Assembly (NCBI RefSeq): GCF_000504165.1
Contig: NZ_AYSE01000007.1
Coordinates: forward strand, 372,001 to 436,000
Length of the DNA: 64,000 nucleotides
Direction of reading: 5' to 3'
Origin: Bacillus sp. FJAT-14578
GTDB lineage: Bacteria; Bacillota; Bacilli; Bacillales; Bacillaceae_H
The position numbers were made by a program, and so were the translations under genes. The notes under the pieces were generated by a model. It ran no database searches, was not told where the DNA came from, and saw only the letters and a program-made list of their open reading frames with translations. Of this stretch, positions 18,184 through 27,022 are shown piece after piece. Each line of letters opens with the position of its first letter. The first letter of the stretch is position 1.

Positions 18184-19139
18184 AGATGTTTACAAACTCC
18201 GAAGATGAATATGTGTCCGGACAAAAAATCAGCGATATGCTTGGATGCTCACGGACAGCCGTGTGGAAACATATCGAAGATTTGCGTAAAGAAGGGTATG
18301 AACTGGAAGCAGTGCGAAAAAAAGGGTACCGTATTGTTCAAAAGCCTGACAAAGTGAGCGAAAATGAGTTGAGATTAGGATTACATACGAGTCGAATTGG
18401 ACAATCCATTCATTACGAAGAAACAGTGGACTCCACCCAAAAAATTGCCCACCGTCTCGCACAGGAAGGAGCAGTAGAAGGAACGGTCGTCGTGGCAGAA
18501 GAACAAACCGCAGGGAGAGGGCGCTTAGATCGTGCCTGGTATTCTCCAAAGCATACAGGTGTGTGGATGAGCATCATTTTAAGACCTTCTCTGCCGCCTC
18601 AGCGTGCCCCCCAACTGACATTGATGGCGGCAGTCTCTGTCGCACAAGCCATTCAGGAAGTAGCAGCTATTTCCCCGGATATTAAATGGCCTAATGATAT
18701 TTTAATCAATGGCAAAAAGGCGGTCGGCATTTTAACGGAAATGCAGGCGGACTCCGACCGAATCCATTCCGTCATTATTGGGCTCGGAATTAACGTGAAT
18801 CAACAGAAGGAACACTTCGCTCCCGCCATTCAAGATATTGCGACCTCCTTGAGATTGGAAAGTGGAGGAGAGATTAACAGGGCGCTATTGATGCAAACCA
18901 TTTTTTTGAAGCTGGAACAACTGTATGATGAGTATTTAGCCAACGGTTTTAAATTAATCAAGTTATTATGGGAGGCACATGCAGTAAGCATCGGCAAGCA
19001 TATTATCGCCAGAACGTTAACGGGAACAATTGAAGGGTTTGCTAAAGGAATTACAGATGACGGGGTGTTACTGCTGGAAGATGCACACGGACATATTCAT
19101 CAAATTCATTCAGCCGACATTGAATTGGCCCATCGTTGA
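18153..19139 (+). CDS. birA: Biotin operon repressor / biotin-protein ligase
   Basis: BirA, 328 residues: an N-terminal winged-helix DNA-binding domain (GQKISDMLGCSRTAVWKHIEDLRKEGY), the central ligase with GRGRLDRAW and KWPNDILING motifs, and a C-terminal SH3-like domain. It attaches biotin to carboxylases and represses biotin genes. The TTG at 18153, about 11 bases after AAAGGAG, fits the family N-terminus better than the GTG at 18141, which has no spacing. It closes the ypjD-to-birA run. Confidence 0.92.
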   Translation: MQSDIRRTLLEMFTNSEDEYVSGQKISDMLGCSRTAVWKHIEDLRKEGYELEAVRKKGYRIVQKPDKVSENELRLGLHTSRIGQSIHYEETVDSTQKIAHRLAQEGAVEGTVVVAEEQTAGRGRLDRAWYSPKHTGVWMSIILRPSLPPQRAPQLTLMAAVSVAQAIQEVAAISPDIKWPNDILINGKKAVGILTEMQADSDRIHSVIIGLGINVNQQKEHFAPAIQDIATSLRLESGGEINRALLMQTIFLKLEQLYDEYLANGFKLIKLLWEAHAVSIGKHIIARTLTGTIEGFAKGITDDGVLLLEDAHGHIHQIHSADIELAHR

Positions 19140-19178
19140 AAAGTTTTACTGGCGCTTCGTTGTAAGATTTCTTATAAT

Positions 19179-19227
19179 ACGGGTGGAAGGGTAGTATCTC
19201 GCGAACTGCACCTTTCACCCGTTTTTT
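19179..19227 (+). terminator. Terminator of the ypjD-birA operon
   Basis: ACGGGTG.AAGG pairs with CCTTTCACCCGT, followed by TTTTTT. The loop is about 20 bases. Confidence 0.75.
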
Positions 19228-19236
19228 ATAGTGAGA

Positions 19237-19446
19237 GTTCAAAAAGGAGGACAAAAAGGACCGAGAAGTTCAAGGAAGCACCGTCTCGAGCACAAAGGAA
19301 AGCTTCTCACGATTTTTCATCGCACGCAGGAAAAGCGGTCTTCTTTTCCAAGGAGCGGAGCGTATGATATTAATACGTGAGTAGCGGAGAGACAAGCTGA
19401 CGCCGAAATTCGACGGTCATTTTTCCCGGACTTTTTGAACAACCTC
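19237..19446 (+). repeat. MITE-like element with terminal inverted repeats, copy A
   Basis: Bounded by GTTCAAAAAGGAGG and CGGACTTTTTGAAC, a 10-bp inverted repeat. Internally it shares long stretches (GAGAAGTTCAAGGAAGC, ATACGTGAGTAGCGGA, AATTCGACGGTCATTTTTCC) with the inverted copy B at 43.3 kb. Copy A has about 60 extra bases near its centre. No open frame. The rest of the gap to panB (19447-19618) shows only the panB ribosome site. Confidence 0.75.
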
Positions 19447-19618
19447 TTATGTAAATGAATTTGGATTCTGCCTTGATCCAACAAGCAGGACTAGGACAGA
19501 GGGATGATCATGACCGGATAATTTTGTGTTGTTTTCTCTCCTTCTTTTTTGCTGAAAAGAAGGTTTTTATTTTGTTCCGGGACGTTCATCTCCTCTTCAA
19601 AAAAAGGAGGAGAAATGA

Positions 19619-20452
19619 ATGAAAACAAAAACAGAGTTTATGAAAATGAAAGAACAAAGTGAACCGATTGTCATGTTGACGGCGTATGATTTCCCGTCTG
19701 CAAAGCTGGCAGAGCAAGCGGGAGTCGACATGATTTTGGTAGGCGACTCATTAGGAATGGTCGTGTTAGGCTATGAGTCTACCATTCCGGTTACAGTTGA
19801 AGATATGATTCATCATACAAAGGCAGTTAAACGCGGGGCAAAAGACACTTTTATTGTGACAGACATGCCGTTTATGTCCTATCACATTTCAAAAGAAGAG
19901 ACGATGAAAAATGCTGCACGCCTTATGCAAGAAGGAGGAGCACATGCTCTTAAAGTAGAAGGAGCAGACGATGTCCTTTTTACAATCGCCGATTTGACAC
20001 AAGCGGGTGTACCTGTCGTTGCGCATTTAGGTCTAACCCCCCAATCGGTTGGTGTGCTGGGCGGTTATAAAGTGCAAGGAAAAGATGCAGAAGCGGCGAA
20101 AAAGCTCATTCAAGATGCGAAAAAGTGTGAACAAGCAGGTGCGATGGCCCTTGTCTTGGAATGTGTGCCGCATCAGCTCGCAGCAGAAATCAGCCAACAG
20201 CTGTCCATCCCAACGATTGGAATCGGTGCAGGAAGCGAAACAGATGGACAAGTTCTAGTCTACCATGACGTTCTCACATACGGGGTAGAGCGGGTGCCAA
20301 AGTTTGTAAAGTCATACGAACAGCTTAACGAACCGATCGTTAGAGGAATCGAACAGTATGTGCAGGAAGTGAAAACGAAAGCATTTCCGGCAAGAGAGCA
20401 TTCCTTCACAATGAAAGAAGAAGAGCTTGAAGCCTTGTATGGAGGAAAATGA
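19619..20452 (+). CDS. panB: 3-methyl-2-oxobutanoate hydroxymethyltransferase
   Basis: PanB, 277 residues, transfers a hydroxymethyl group from methylenetetrahydrofolate to ketoisovalerate to make ketopantoate. TIM barrel with metal and substrate motifs [34 protein letters not shown], and [28 protein letters not shown] precedes the ATG. First gene of panBCD; panC starts two bases after its stop. Confidence 0.96.
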   Translation: MKTKTEFMKMKEQSEPIVMLTAYDFPSAKLAEQAGVDMILVGDSLGMVVLGYESTIPVTVEDMIHHTKAVKRGAKDTFIVTDMPFMSYHISKEETMKNAARLMQEGGAHALKVEGADDVLFTIADLTQAGVPVVAHLGLTPQSVGVLGGYKVQGKDAEAAKKLIQDAKKCEQAGAMALVLECVPHQLAAEISQQLSIPTIGIGAGSETDGQVLVYHDVLTYGVERVPKFVKSYEQLNEPIVRGIEQYVQEVKTKAFPAREHSFTMKEEELEALYGGK

Positions 20453-20453
20453 G

Positions 20454-21299
20454 ATGAAAGTGATTCGTACCATTCCTGAGATGCAAACTTCTATGAAGCA
20501 AGAGCGAAGAGACGGAAAAACGATTGGTTTTGTGCCAACAATGGGTTATTTGCATGAAGGCCATTTGACGCTGCTTCAAAAGGCGCGGGAAACAAATGAT
20601 ATCGTCGTGCTCAGTATTTTTGTCAATCCGACTCAGTTCGGTCCCACTGAGGACTTTGATGCATATCCAAGGGATTTTGAACGAGATGAAAAACTCGCAA
20701 AAGAAGCAGGGGTAGATTATGTATTTTATCCGGATGTAAAGGAGATGTATCCGGGTGAAATGTCTATTTCCGTTTCTGTTCGAAAACGAGTGGATGTTTT
20801 GTGTGGAAGCAAACGGGAAGGTCATTTTGACGGTGTGGCCACCGTTTTAATGAAATTGTTCAATATCGTCACTCCAGACCAGGCATATTTGGGGATGAAG
20901 GATGCACAGCAAGTCGCAGTCGTAGACGGGCTTATTCATGATTATAACTTCCCGATTGAACTTGTTCCGGTGGAAACGGTCAGAGAAGAAGATGGTCTTG
21001 CCAAAAGCTCAAGAAATGTTTATTTGACAGAGCAGGAAAGAAAAGAAGCCCCTGCGCTATATGCTAGTTTGCAGGCGGCAAAAGAGCGGATCAGTCAAGG
21101 CGAGCAAAACCCCCAAGCCATTCGTTCCTTTGTAAAAGACTATATTGAGACACAGACATCGGGAATTATTGATTACGTTGAAATTTACGCTTATCCGCAA
21201 TTGACAGAGGTAGACAAGCTGGAAGGGAAACTGATTCTTGCCCTTGCGGTTAAATTTTCAAAAGCTCGTCTAATTGACAATATCACATGGACTGTATAA
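20454..21299 (+). CDS. panC: Pantothenate synthetase
   Basis: PanC, 281 residues, ATP-dependent condensation of pantoate with beta-alanine. The nucleotidyl-transferase motif [13 protein letters not shown] (about 28-40), the second block [16 protein letters not shown], and KMSK-like AKSSRN are intact. The ATG at 20454 has GGAGG in the end of panB. Followed by panD after about 13 bases. Confidence 0.96.
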   Translation: MKVIRTIPEMQTSMKQERRDGKTIGFVPTMGYLHEGHLTLLQKARETNDIVVLSIFVNPTQFGPTEDFDAYPRDFERDEKLAKEAGVDYVFYPDVKEMYPGEMSISVSVRKRVDVLCGSKREGHFDGVATVLMKLFNIVTPDQAYLGMKDAQQVAVVDGLIHDYNFPIELVPVETVREEDGLAKSSRNVYLTEQERKEAPALYASLQAAKERISQGEQNPQAIRSFVKDYIETQTSGIIDYVEIYAYPQLTEVDKLEGKLILALAVKFSKARLIDNITWTV

Positions 21300-21312
21300 C
21301 GGAGGTTGCCTT

Positions 21313-21696
21313 ATGTTTCGAACGATGATGAATGCAAAAATACACCGTGCAACGGTGACGGAAGCGAATTTAAATTATGTGGGGAGCATCACAATTGATG
21401 AAGATATCATCGATGCGGTCGGCATAGCAGAAAATGAAAAAGTGCAAATCGTCAACAATAACAATGGAGCAAGATTGGAAACATACGTCATTCGCGGGGA
21501 GCGTGGAAGCGGTGTAGTTTGTTTAAACGGCGCCGCTGCCCGTCTTGTTCAACCGGGCGATGTTGTCATCATCATTTCTTATGCTCTCGTTGCGGAAGAT
21601 CAAGTTGCCAGCCATGAACCCACTGTGGCCATCATGGATGAAAACAACCGTATTCAACAATTGATTAAACAAGAGCCAGCTGGTACAATTCTATAA
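21313..21696 (+). CDS. panD: Aspartate 1-decarboxylase
   Basis: PanD, 127 residues, decarboxylates aspartate to beta-alanine for PanC. It is a pyruvoyl enzyme made by self-cleavage at Gly24-Ser25, and YVGSIT here places Gly24 and Ser25 exactly. [19 protein letters not shown] is the usual C-terminal active-site region. Start ATG at 21313 after GGAGGTTGCC. Confidence 0.96.
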   Translation: MFRTMMNAKIHRATVTEANLNYVGSITIDEDIIDAVGIAENEKVQIVNNNNGARLETYVIRGERGSGVVCLNGAAARLVQPGDVVIIISYALVAEDQVASHEPTVAIMDENNRIQQLIKQEPAGTIL

Positions 21697-21702
21697 GAAC
21701 AC

Positions 21703-21741
21703 ATATACGAAAGCCCCGAAAAACGCGGGGCTTTCGTATAT
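21703..21741 (+). terminator. Hairpin after panD
   Basis: A 15-bp stem (ATACGAAAGCCCCG/CGGGGCTTTCGTAT) with an A-rich loop right after panD. It lacks a clear U-tract, so termination efficiency is uncertain. Confidence 0.6.
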
Positions 21742-21742
21742 G

Positions 21743-21807
21743 TATCAAATGAATCGTCATGAAGAATATGAGGAAATCAATGATTCTTTCTGACGATTCA
21801 TTTGATA
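21743..21807. repeat. Perfect 17-bp inverted repeat
   Basis: TATCAAATGAATCGTCA (21743-21759) is repeated as its exact reverse complement at 21791-21807 with 31 bases between. No gene lies within it and the A-run after it does not suit a terminator on the plus strand. Confidence 0.85.
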
Positions 21808-22053
21808 AAAAAAGACCCATAAAGTTGAGAAGGACCTTTCCGTACATGCCCATGTCTATCGGGATTGTTAGCGAAAAGGTCTGTTTCATTTTCAATATAC
21901 AAGTAAGGCTTATAATTTGTAATAGAGAAAAGAGGTTTTCATTAATAGGGAAAGGCATTCGCTTACAAGACTTGACGAATGTCAAACTTTTCTCATACAT
22001 ACACAACTCACGCTGATTCATACTACAATTAAGAGATGAGTGAGGTGGTAATC

Positions 22054-24867
22054 GTGAACAAGCGATTTGTTGTGATAGATTTAGAAACAACCGGTCATTC
22101 ACCTAAACAGGGAGATAAAATTATTCAGCTGGCTGCCGTGATAGTAGAAAACGGAAAAATTGTCGAACGGTTTTCGAGCTTTTTAAATCCGTCCATGCCC
22201 ATTCCTGCTTTTATTGAACAATTGACCAATATTCACGATGATATGGTAAAAGATGCTCCTTTATTTGAACAGGTCGCTCCCCATGTGCTAAAGCTGCTGG
22301 ATGAGGCCTATTTCGTCGCACACAATGTCACATTTGATTTGTCATTTTTGCAAGCAGAATTAAACGAATCTGGATACGGGACTTTGTATAACTCGACGAT
22401 TGATACGGTAGAATTAGCCCGGATGTTATTACCGACAGCTGAGGGATATAAGCTGAACCAATTAGCAGACGACTTAAATCTTAATCATGAAAATCCGCAT
22501 CAAGCGGATAGTGATGCCGAAGTAACAGCCTATGTGCTTTTGGCTCTTCTTGAAAAACTGCAAACCTTGCCGCTTGTCACATTAAAACAGCTGTATGCCC
22601 TGTCTCTTCATCTTAAAAGTGAGATTAGTGAACTGATTGAAGAAATCATGGAAGAAAAAGAAGGTGTTTTAAAGGAAAATGAACAATCCTTTCATATCAT
22701 CCATGGCGTTGCCTTAAAAAAGAAACCAGCTCTTGAAGAAAATTTAGAGGAACAGGTGTATTCCTTTGAAGAGTTTAACGAAATGAAAGAAGAGTCTTTT
22801 ATCCAGGCACTTCCCCATTACGAGAATCGTCCTATGCAAGAGTCCATGATGAAGATGGTGAATGAGGCTTTATCGACTCATCAGCATGCTCTGGTCGAGG
22901 CCGGTACAGGAACAGGGAAAACACTGGGTTATTTAATCCCGTCTGTTTTTCATGCAAAACAGCAAAAAAAACCGGTCGTTATTTCTACCCATACGGTTTC
23001 CTTGCAACAACAAATCGTGGACCGCGATGTTCCGGTCTTACGCAAATTGATCCCGTTTTCTTTCCAAGCGGCCATTTTAAAAGGGCGCCATCATTATTTG
23101 AATTTAAGAAAATTTATAAACTGGTTAAAAGAGAGAGAAACTAATTACGATGCTATTTTATCGAAAGCAAAAATTCTTGTTTGGTTAACTGAAACGGATA
23201 CGGGAGATATCGATGAAATCAATTTGCCTTCAGGGGGAAAGCTGTTTTGGGAACGTATTAACGAAGACCACCCTTCCCCTTTGGATTTTCGCTATCCATG
23301 GGTGAAATTTTCCTTTTACGAGCGAGCCAGAAAGCGTGCAGATGAAGCCCATCTTGTTGTGACAAATCATCGCCTGCTATTTATGGACTTGATGAGCACC
23401 CAATCTCTTCTTCCCGATTATGACAATGTCATTATGGACGAAGCCCACCATATTGCAGGGATTGCCGGGGAACAGTTCGGCGTCCAAATTGATTATTTTC
23501 AAATAAATTCTTTACTTTCTCGCATTGGCACATTAGAGAAGGACGGTTTGTTCAAAAATGTAAAGGAAATAGTCGAAAAAGGTTCTCTTTCAACCGTACC
23601 TGATTTGCATCAGTTCCATCTCCTCATAAAGGACCTTCAAACCGAGTTGGATGATTTATTTCGCTTTATTCATGCATTTGTATCAAAAAGAGTGGGAACC
23701 GGAGAGGGAGGACGCCTCAGTTTTTATTGGGATAAGAAAATAATGAATGATCCTGGCTGGTTCGGTGTTCGGGAATTGGCAGCAAGGGTGCAATTTTTGC
23801 TGCATGACTTTTTACATGAATTTGATCAACTAAAAGCATCACTCGAACAGCTGAAAGTGGAGTGGACCCGAAAAGAGCAGGGGGTTTTCTTGGACTTTTA
23901 CGAGGCTTGTGAAGAGGTCGAACAAATTAAGGCAAAGCTTCATCATTTGTTGCTTTCTGAAAGGGAAGAGGAGGTCACTTGGTTTGAAATTGAGCCTAAG
24001 GGAGCTGCCAATGCGGCCTTTTTATACAGCCAGCCAATCAATATAAGCGAGCATTTGGCAGACTTATTTTTTGCGAAGAAGAGAAGTGCGGTTTTAACCT
24101 CCGCTACCTTGACGGTTAATCGTTCTTTCGATTATATGATACGGGAGCTTGGTCTTTATGATTTTCAGCCGCTTCAGCTGACTGTTCCATCACCTTTTGA
24201 TTATCATAAGCAGGCTAAAATTTTGATTCCACAGGATATGCCGTCGATTAATACGGTTTCTTTAGAGGAGTATAGCATGATTTTAGCGGAGAGAATCATT
24301 GATATTGCTTCCGTCACAGAAGGCAGAATGCTCATTTTATTTACCTCATATGACATGCTGAAAGAAACGTATTCCTATGTCAAAGAATTGAACCAGCTAG
24401 ATGAATATGTACTCTTAGGCCAGGGAGTCTCGAGCAGAAACCGCACTCGACTTTTAAAAGACTTTATTCAATTTGAAAAATCCATTTTATTTGGAACGAG
24501 CAGCTTTTGGGAGGGAATTGATGTACCCGGCCATCATTTGTCTTGCTTGGTTATGGTGCGTTTACCGTTCTCTCCTCCCAATGAACCGGTCATGGCAGCT
24601 AAAACCGCTAAACTCAAGCAAGAAGGCTTGAATCCATTTATGGAACTTGCTTTGCCGCAAGCTATCATTCGGTTCAAGCAGGGATTTGGCCGCTTGATTC
24701 GTACGAAGAACGATCGAGGAATCATGTTTGTGTTGGATAATCGTATTTCAACGACGCAATACGGAAAATACTTTTTGCGCTCTCTCCCCCTGATGAATAT
24801 AAGTGAAAAGCCGTTTGACGAGTTATTAGGGGAATTAAAAGAGTGGTGGATACATTCTACATTCTAG
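22054..24867 (+). CDS. dinG: DinG-family helicase with N-terminal DEDDh exonuclease
   Basis: 937 residues. The N-terminal 180 residues are a DnaQ-like exonuclease (VIDLETTGH, HNVTFDLSFL, HQADSDAEVTA). The rest is an XPD/DinG-like superfamily 2 helicase with Walker A EAGTGTGKT (about 287), MDEAHHIAG (DEAH box), SATLT and the C-terminal QGFGRLIRTKNDRG. Gram-positive DinG proteins have this fusion and lack the iron-sulfur cysteines of E. coli DinG. GTG at 22054 after GAGGTGG is preferred to an upstream in-frame start. No partner operon gene except the small secreted gene that follows. Confidence 0.93.
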   Translation: MNKRFVVIDLETTGHSPKQGDKIIQLAAVIVENGKIVERFSSFLNPSMPIPAFIEQLTNIHDDMVKDAPLFEQVAPHVLKLLDEAYFVAHNVTFDLSFLQAELNESGYGTLYNSTIDTVELARMLLPTAEGYKLNQLADDLNLNHENPHQADSDAEVTAYVLLALLEKLQTLPLVTLKQLYALSLHLKSEISELIEEIMEEKEGVLKENEQSFHIIHGVALKKKPALEENLEEQVYSFEEFNEMKEESFIQALPHYENRPMQESMMKMVNEALSTHQHALVEAGTGTGKTLGYLIPSVFHAKQQKKPVVISTHTVSLQQQIVDRDVPVLRKLIPFSFQAAILKGRHHYLNLRKFINWLKERETNYDAILSKAKILVWLTETDTGDIDEINLPSGGKLFWERINEDHPSPLDFRYPWVKFSFYERARKRADEAHLVVTNHRLLFMDLMSTQSLLPDYDNVIMDEAHHIAGIAGEQFGVQIDYFQINSLLSRIGTLEKDGLFKNVKEIVEKGSLSTVPDLHQFHLLIKDLQTELDDLFRFIHAFVSKRVGTGEGGRLSFYWDKKIMNDPGWFGVRELAARVQFLLHDFLHEFDQLKASLEQLKVEWTRKEQGVFLDFYEACEEVEQIKAKLHHLLLSEREEEVTWFEIEPKGAANAAFLYSQPINISEHLADLFFAKKRSAVLTSATLTVNRSFDYMIRELGLYDFQPLQLTVPSPFDYHKQAKILIPQDMPSINTVSLEEYSMILAERIIDIASVTEGRMLILFTSYDMLKETYSYVKELNQLDEYVLLGQGVSSRNRTRLLKDFIQFEKSILFGTSSFWEGIDVPGHHLSCLVMVRLPFSPPNEPVMAAKTAKLKQEGLNPFMELALPQAIIRFKQGFGRLIRTKNDRGIMFVLDNRISTTQYGKYFLRSLPLMNISEKPFDELLGELKEWWIHSTF

Positions 24868-24885
24868 TAGTATGGAGCGATGAAG

Positions 24886-25710
24886 ATGTTCAAAAAGCTG
24901 TTTATAATCTTCTTAGTTTGTTTCTTTTGTCTTAACACGGAAAAGATCGTACAGGCAAGTAAGATTGAAAATATCGAGTTTGAACTGAGCGAAGATGAGG
25001 CTGTTTTAACGTTTTTTCATTTGTCAAAAGGAGAAGCTGCTTTAATTGTGGACGGCCATGGTCAATCTACTTTAATTAACACAGGCCATGCTTCTGCTGA
25101 AAAAGAACTGTTTAGCATGCTTGACTTATTTCAAGTAAAAAAGCTGGATACGATTATAGTGACACGACAGGAAGAAGGATACGACGATAATATCAAGGCT
25201 CTTTCTAAACAATTTTCACCTGAAACTATTTATGTTCCTTCTTCCTATACAAACACTCTCCCTTTTTCGAACCCGGTCAAATGGAAAAAAGGGGATCACC
25301 AATTGTTTGGTAAAGGGTTAATGATACAAGTTCTGAATGAAGAAAAAGAAGAGACCCCTTCAATAGATTTATCTATTAAGTATGGGGAAAATCATATTTT
25401 CTATATGACGAATTATTCGAAACAGAAAGAAGAGCTGCTGTTGAAGGAAAAATTAGAAGATGTCAATGTCGTCAAAATGCCCAATCTTGCGAAGGGAGAA
25501 GCTTTATCGGAAAAACTGGTAGAGCATATGGATCCGCAAGCAGCCATTTTTACCGCTCCTAAAGATCTTCAACACGGCAGTCCATTTATTAAGTATTTGT
25601 ATGAACTATGGATTGATGTTTACTTTGTTCATCAAATGGGGACAGTTTCAATGAAGATGAACAATACTCATTATGAAATCATCACTTTTCCGGTCTCTGA
25701 ATATAAGTAA
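24886..25710 (+). CDS. Secreted metallo-beta-lactamase-fold protein lacking metal ligands
   Basis: 274 residues with a signal peptide (FKKLFIIFLVCFFCLNT). The body resembles the ComEC/Rec2-type metallo-beta-lactamase domain: HLSKGEAALIVDGHGQSTLINTGH matches the start, and LDTIIVTRQEEGYDDNIKAL aligns with the strand that normally ends in THxHxDH. Those histidines are replaced by RQEEGYDD, so the protein is probably not a hydrolase. It follows dinG by 18 bases; start chosen at 24886 because GGAG is eight bases upstream. Function unknown. Confidence 0.75.
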   Translation: MFKKLFIIFLVCFFCLNTEKIVQASKIENIEFELSEDEAVLTFFHLSKGEAALIVDGHGQSTLINTGHASAEKELFSMLDLFQVKKLDTIIVTRQEEGYDDNIKALSKQFSPETIYVPSSYTNTLPFSNPVKWKKGDHQLFGKGLMIQVLNEEKEETPSIDLSIKYGENHIFYMTNYSKQKEELLLKEKLEDVNVVKMPNLAKGEALSEKLVEHMDPQAAIFTAPKDLQHGSPFIKYLYELWIDVYFVHQMGTVSMKMNNTHYEIITFPVSEYK

Positions 25711-25921
25711 GGAGAAGCGGGCTTTAATGTGCAAAAAAAAAGCAGCTATAAAAAGCTGCAAATGGATGGTGTGGGGCAGGAAGTATATATAGTAGTTTTT
25801 TAAAAGGTCTTGATTTAGTGTCATCATCATGCGATTCCTTGCCGCATGTGTAATTATATTGTGACCAAAGCAAAGGGTGTTATAACTAACAATTTTGGGA
25901 AGGAAAACGAGGAGGATTACG

Positions 25922-26092
25922 ATGGAAAGCAGAATTCAAGTATTATCAACAGTTCGTGTTCAAAACTCTCCAGATCTATACAAGCTGGTGGATAGTTTAA
26001 ACCGTACCTTAAAAAAACAGGATTTAATGTTCGGGTTGGCATTGGATCAAAAAGACAAGGAAAAAGCCATCTTCACCATTTATCGTACATAA
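25922..26092 (+). CDS. ypmA: Small conserved protein YpmA
   Basis: 56 residues, the same size as Bacillus YpmA, with the same position before ypmB-aspB. MESRIQVLSTVRVQNSPDLYK.. is soluble with mixed helix and strand character. ACGAGGAGG precedes the ATG. Function unknown. A composite repeat starts directly after its TAA. Confidence 0.85.
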   Translation: MESRIQVLSTVRVQNSPDLYKLVDSLNRTLKKQDLMFGLALDQKDKEKAIFTIYRT

Positions 26093-26395
26093 GCCAAGAA
26101 AAGCGGAGGCGCCTTGACCAGCTCGTGAAGGAAATAGGGATTGACCTATAAGGCGTTTTTTGCCTTATAAGGGCAATCATCATTTCCACAGCGAGCTAGG
26201 CGCTGGAGCTAGACAAGCCAAGAAAAGCGAAACGAGCCCGCTTAGCTCCATAGGAAATTGGAGCTTCTGAGAAGGAGTCGCTTTTTGACTCTGCAGGAAG
26301 AAGTGAAATGGCCGTAGGAGCTGGCTCATGCAGCTGGACAATAAAGGAGCTTAAGAACGCAACGTCCTGTTGCAACGGCTTCTATTTACTCTTGA
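26093..26395 (+). repeat. Composite intergenic repeat, copy 2
   Basis: First part (26095-26215): AAGAAAAGCGGAGGCGCCTTG to GGCGCTGGAGCTAGACA, which folds into a long imperfect hairpin (GCGCCT..AGCTCG with CGAGCT.GGCGC; GGAAAT..CCTATAAGG with CCTTATAAGG..ATTTCC). Second part (26220-26380): GAAAAGCGAAACGAG, CCATAGGAAATTGGAG, CGCTTTTTGACTC, AGCTGGACAA, AACGCAACGTCCTGTTGCAACG, matching copy 1 in reverse. No gene within. Confidence 0.78.
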
Positions 26396-26446
26396 GAGAC
26401 ATTGGAATTCAATACAACTTATTATTTAAAACAAGGAACGATGAGC

Positions 26447-26935
26447 ATGAAAAAATGGGGAATCATTATTTCATTATTTTTGATTTTGGTGGGATTAGGG
26501 GCATCGAACCTCTATTTTAAAGCGCTTCAGCCAAAACGAGATGCCGAGGAACAAGCGGTACAAAAGGCAAAAGAAGTCTATGATTTAAAGGAAATTATCA
26601 GCACTCACACATACTATGGCTCCTATACCTACTATATCGTAAAAGCAAAAAATAAGAAAAATGAAAAAGTTATTGTTTGGGTGCCTAAAAATGAGAAAAA
26701 ACATGATATGATAGTAAGGAAAGAAAGTAGTGGAATATCGCGAGACAAAGTGATATCCATTGTGCAAAAAGAGCGAAGCCCTGAAAAAATTAAATCAATT
26801 CGCTTAGCCATGGAAAACGAGCTTCCAATGTGGGAAGTCACATATATAGACGAGAAAAATAGTTTTACATACTATTATGTGGATTTCCAGACGGGTGAAT
26901 TTTTAAAACGTTACAGCATGTATCAAACTTCATAG
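26447..26935 (+). CDS. ypmB: PepSY/DUF5590-type membrane-anchored protein YpmB
   Basis: 162 residues: an N-terminal membrane anchor (KKWGIIISLFLILVGLGA) and an extracytoplasmic part with two PepSY-like halves ending in YYVDFQTGEFLKRYSM. Same length and place as B. subtilis YpmB, just before aspB. The ATG at 26447 is nine bases after AAGGA; a second ATG six bases upstream is too close. Function unknown. Confidence 0.85.
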   Translation: MKKWGIIISLFLILVGLGASNLYFKALQPKRDAEEQAVQKAKEVYDLKEIISTHTYYGSYTYYIVKAKNKKNEKVIVWVPKNEKKHDMIVRKESSGISRDKVISIVQKERSPEKIKSIRLAMENELPMWEVTYIDEKNSFTYYYVDFQTGEFLKRYSMYQTS

Positions 26936-27022
26936 TGATTTCAGTGCCAGCGACGCTGCTTCTTTGTACGATTCTTACACTAATAAAAAGTCATACGTTA
27001 ATGCCTTTAGGGGGAAATCAAG

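Noticed and set aside
25740-25765. GCAGCT/AGCTGC hairpin next to an A-run after the secreted pseudoenzyme gene
   Set aside because: The T-run would be on the minus strand, but no minus-strand gene lies to its right; too weak to call a terminator.
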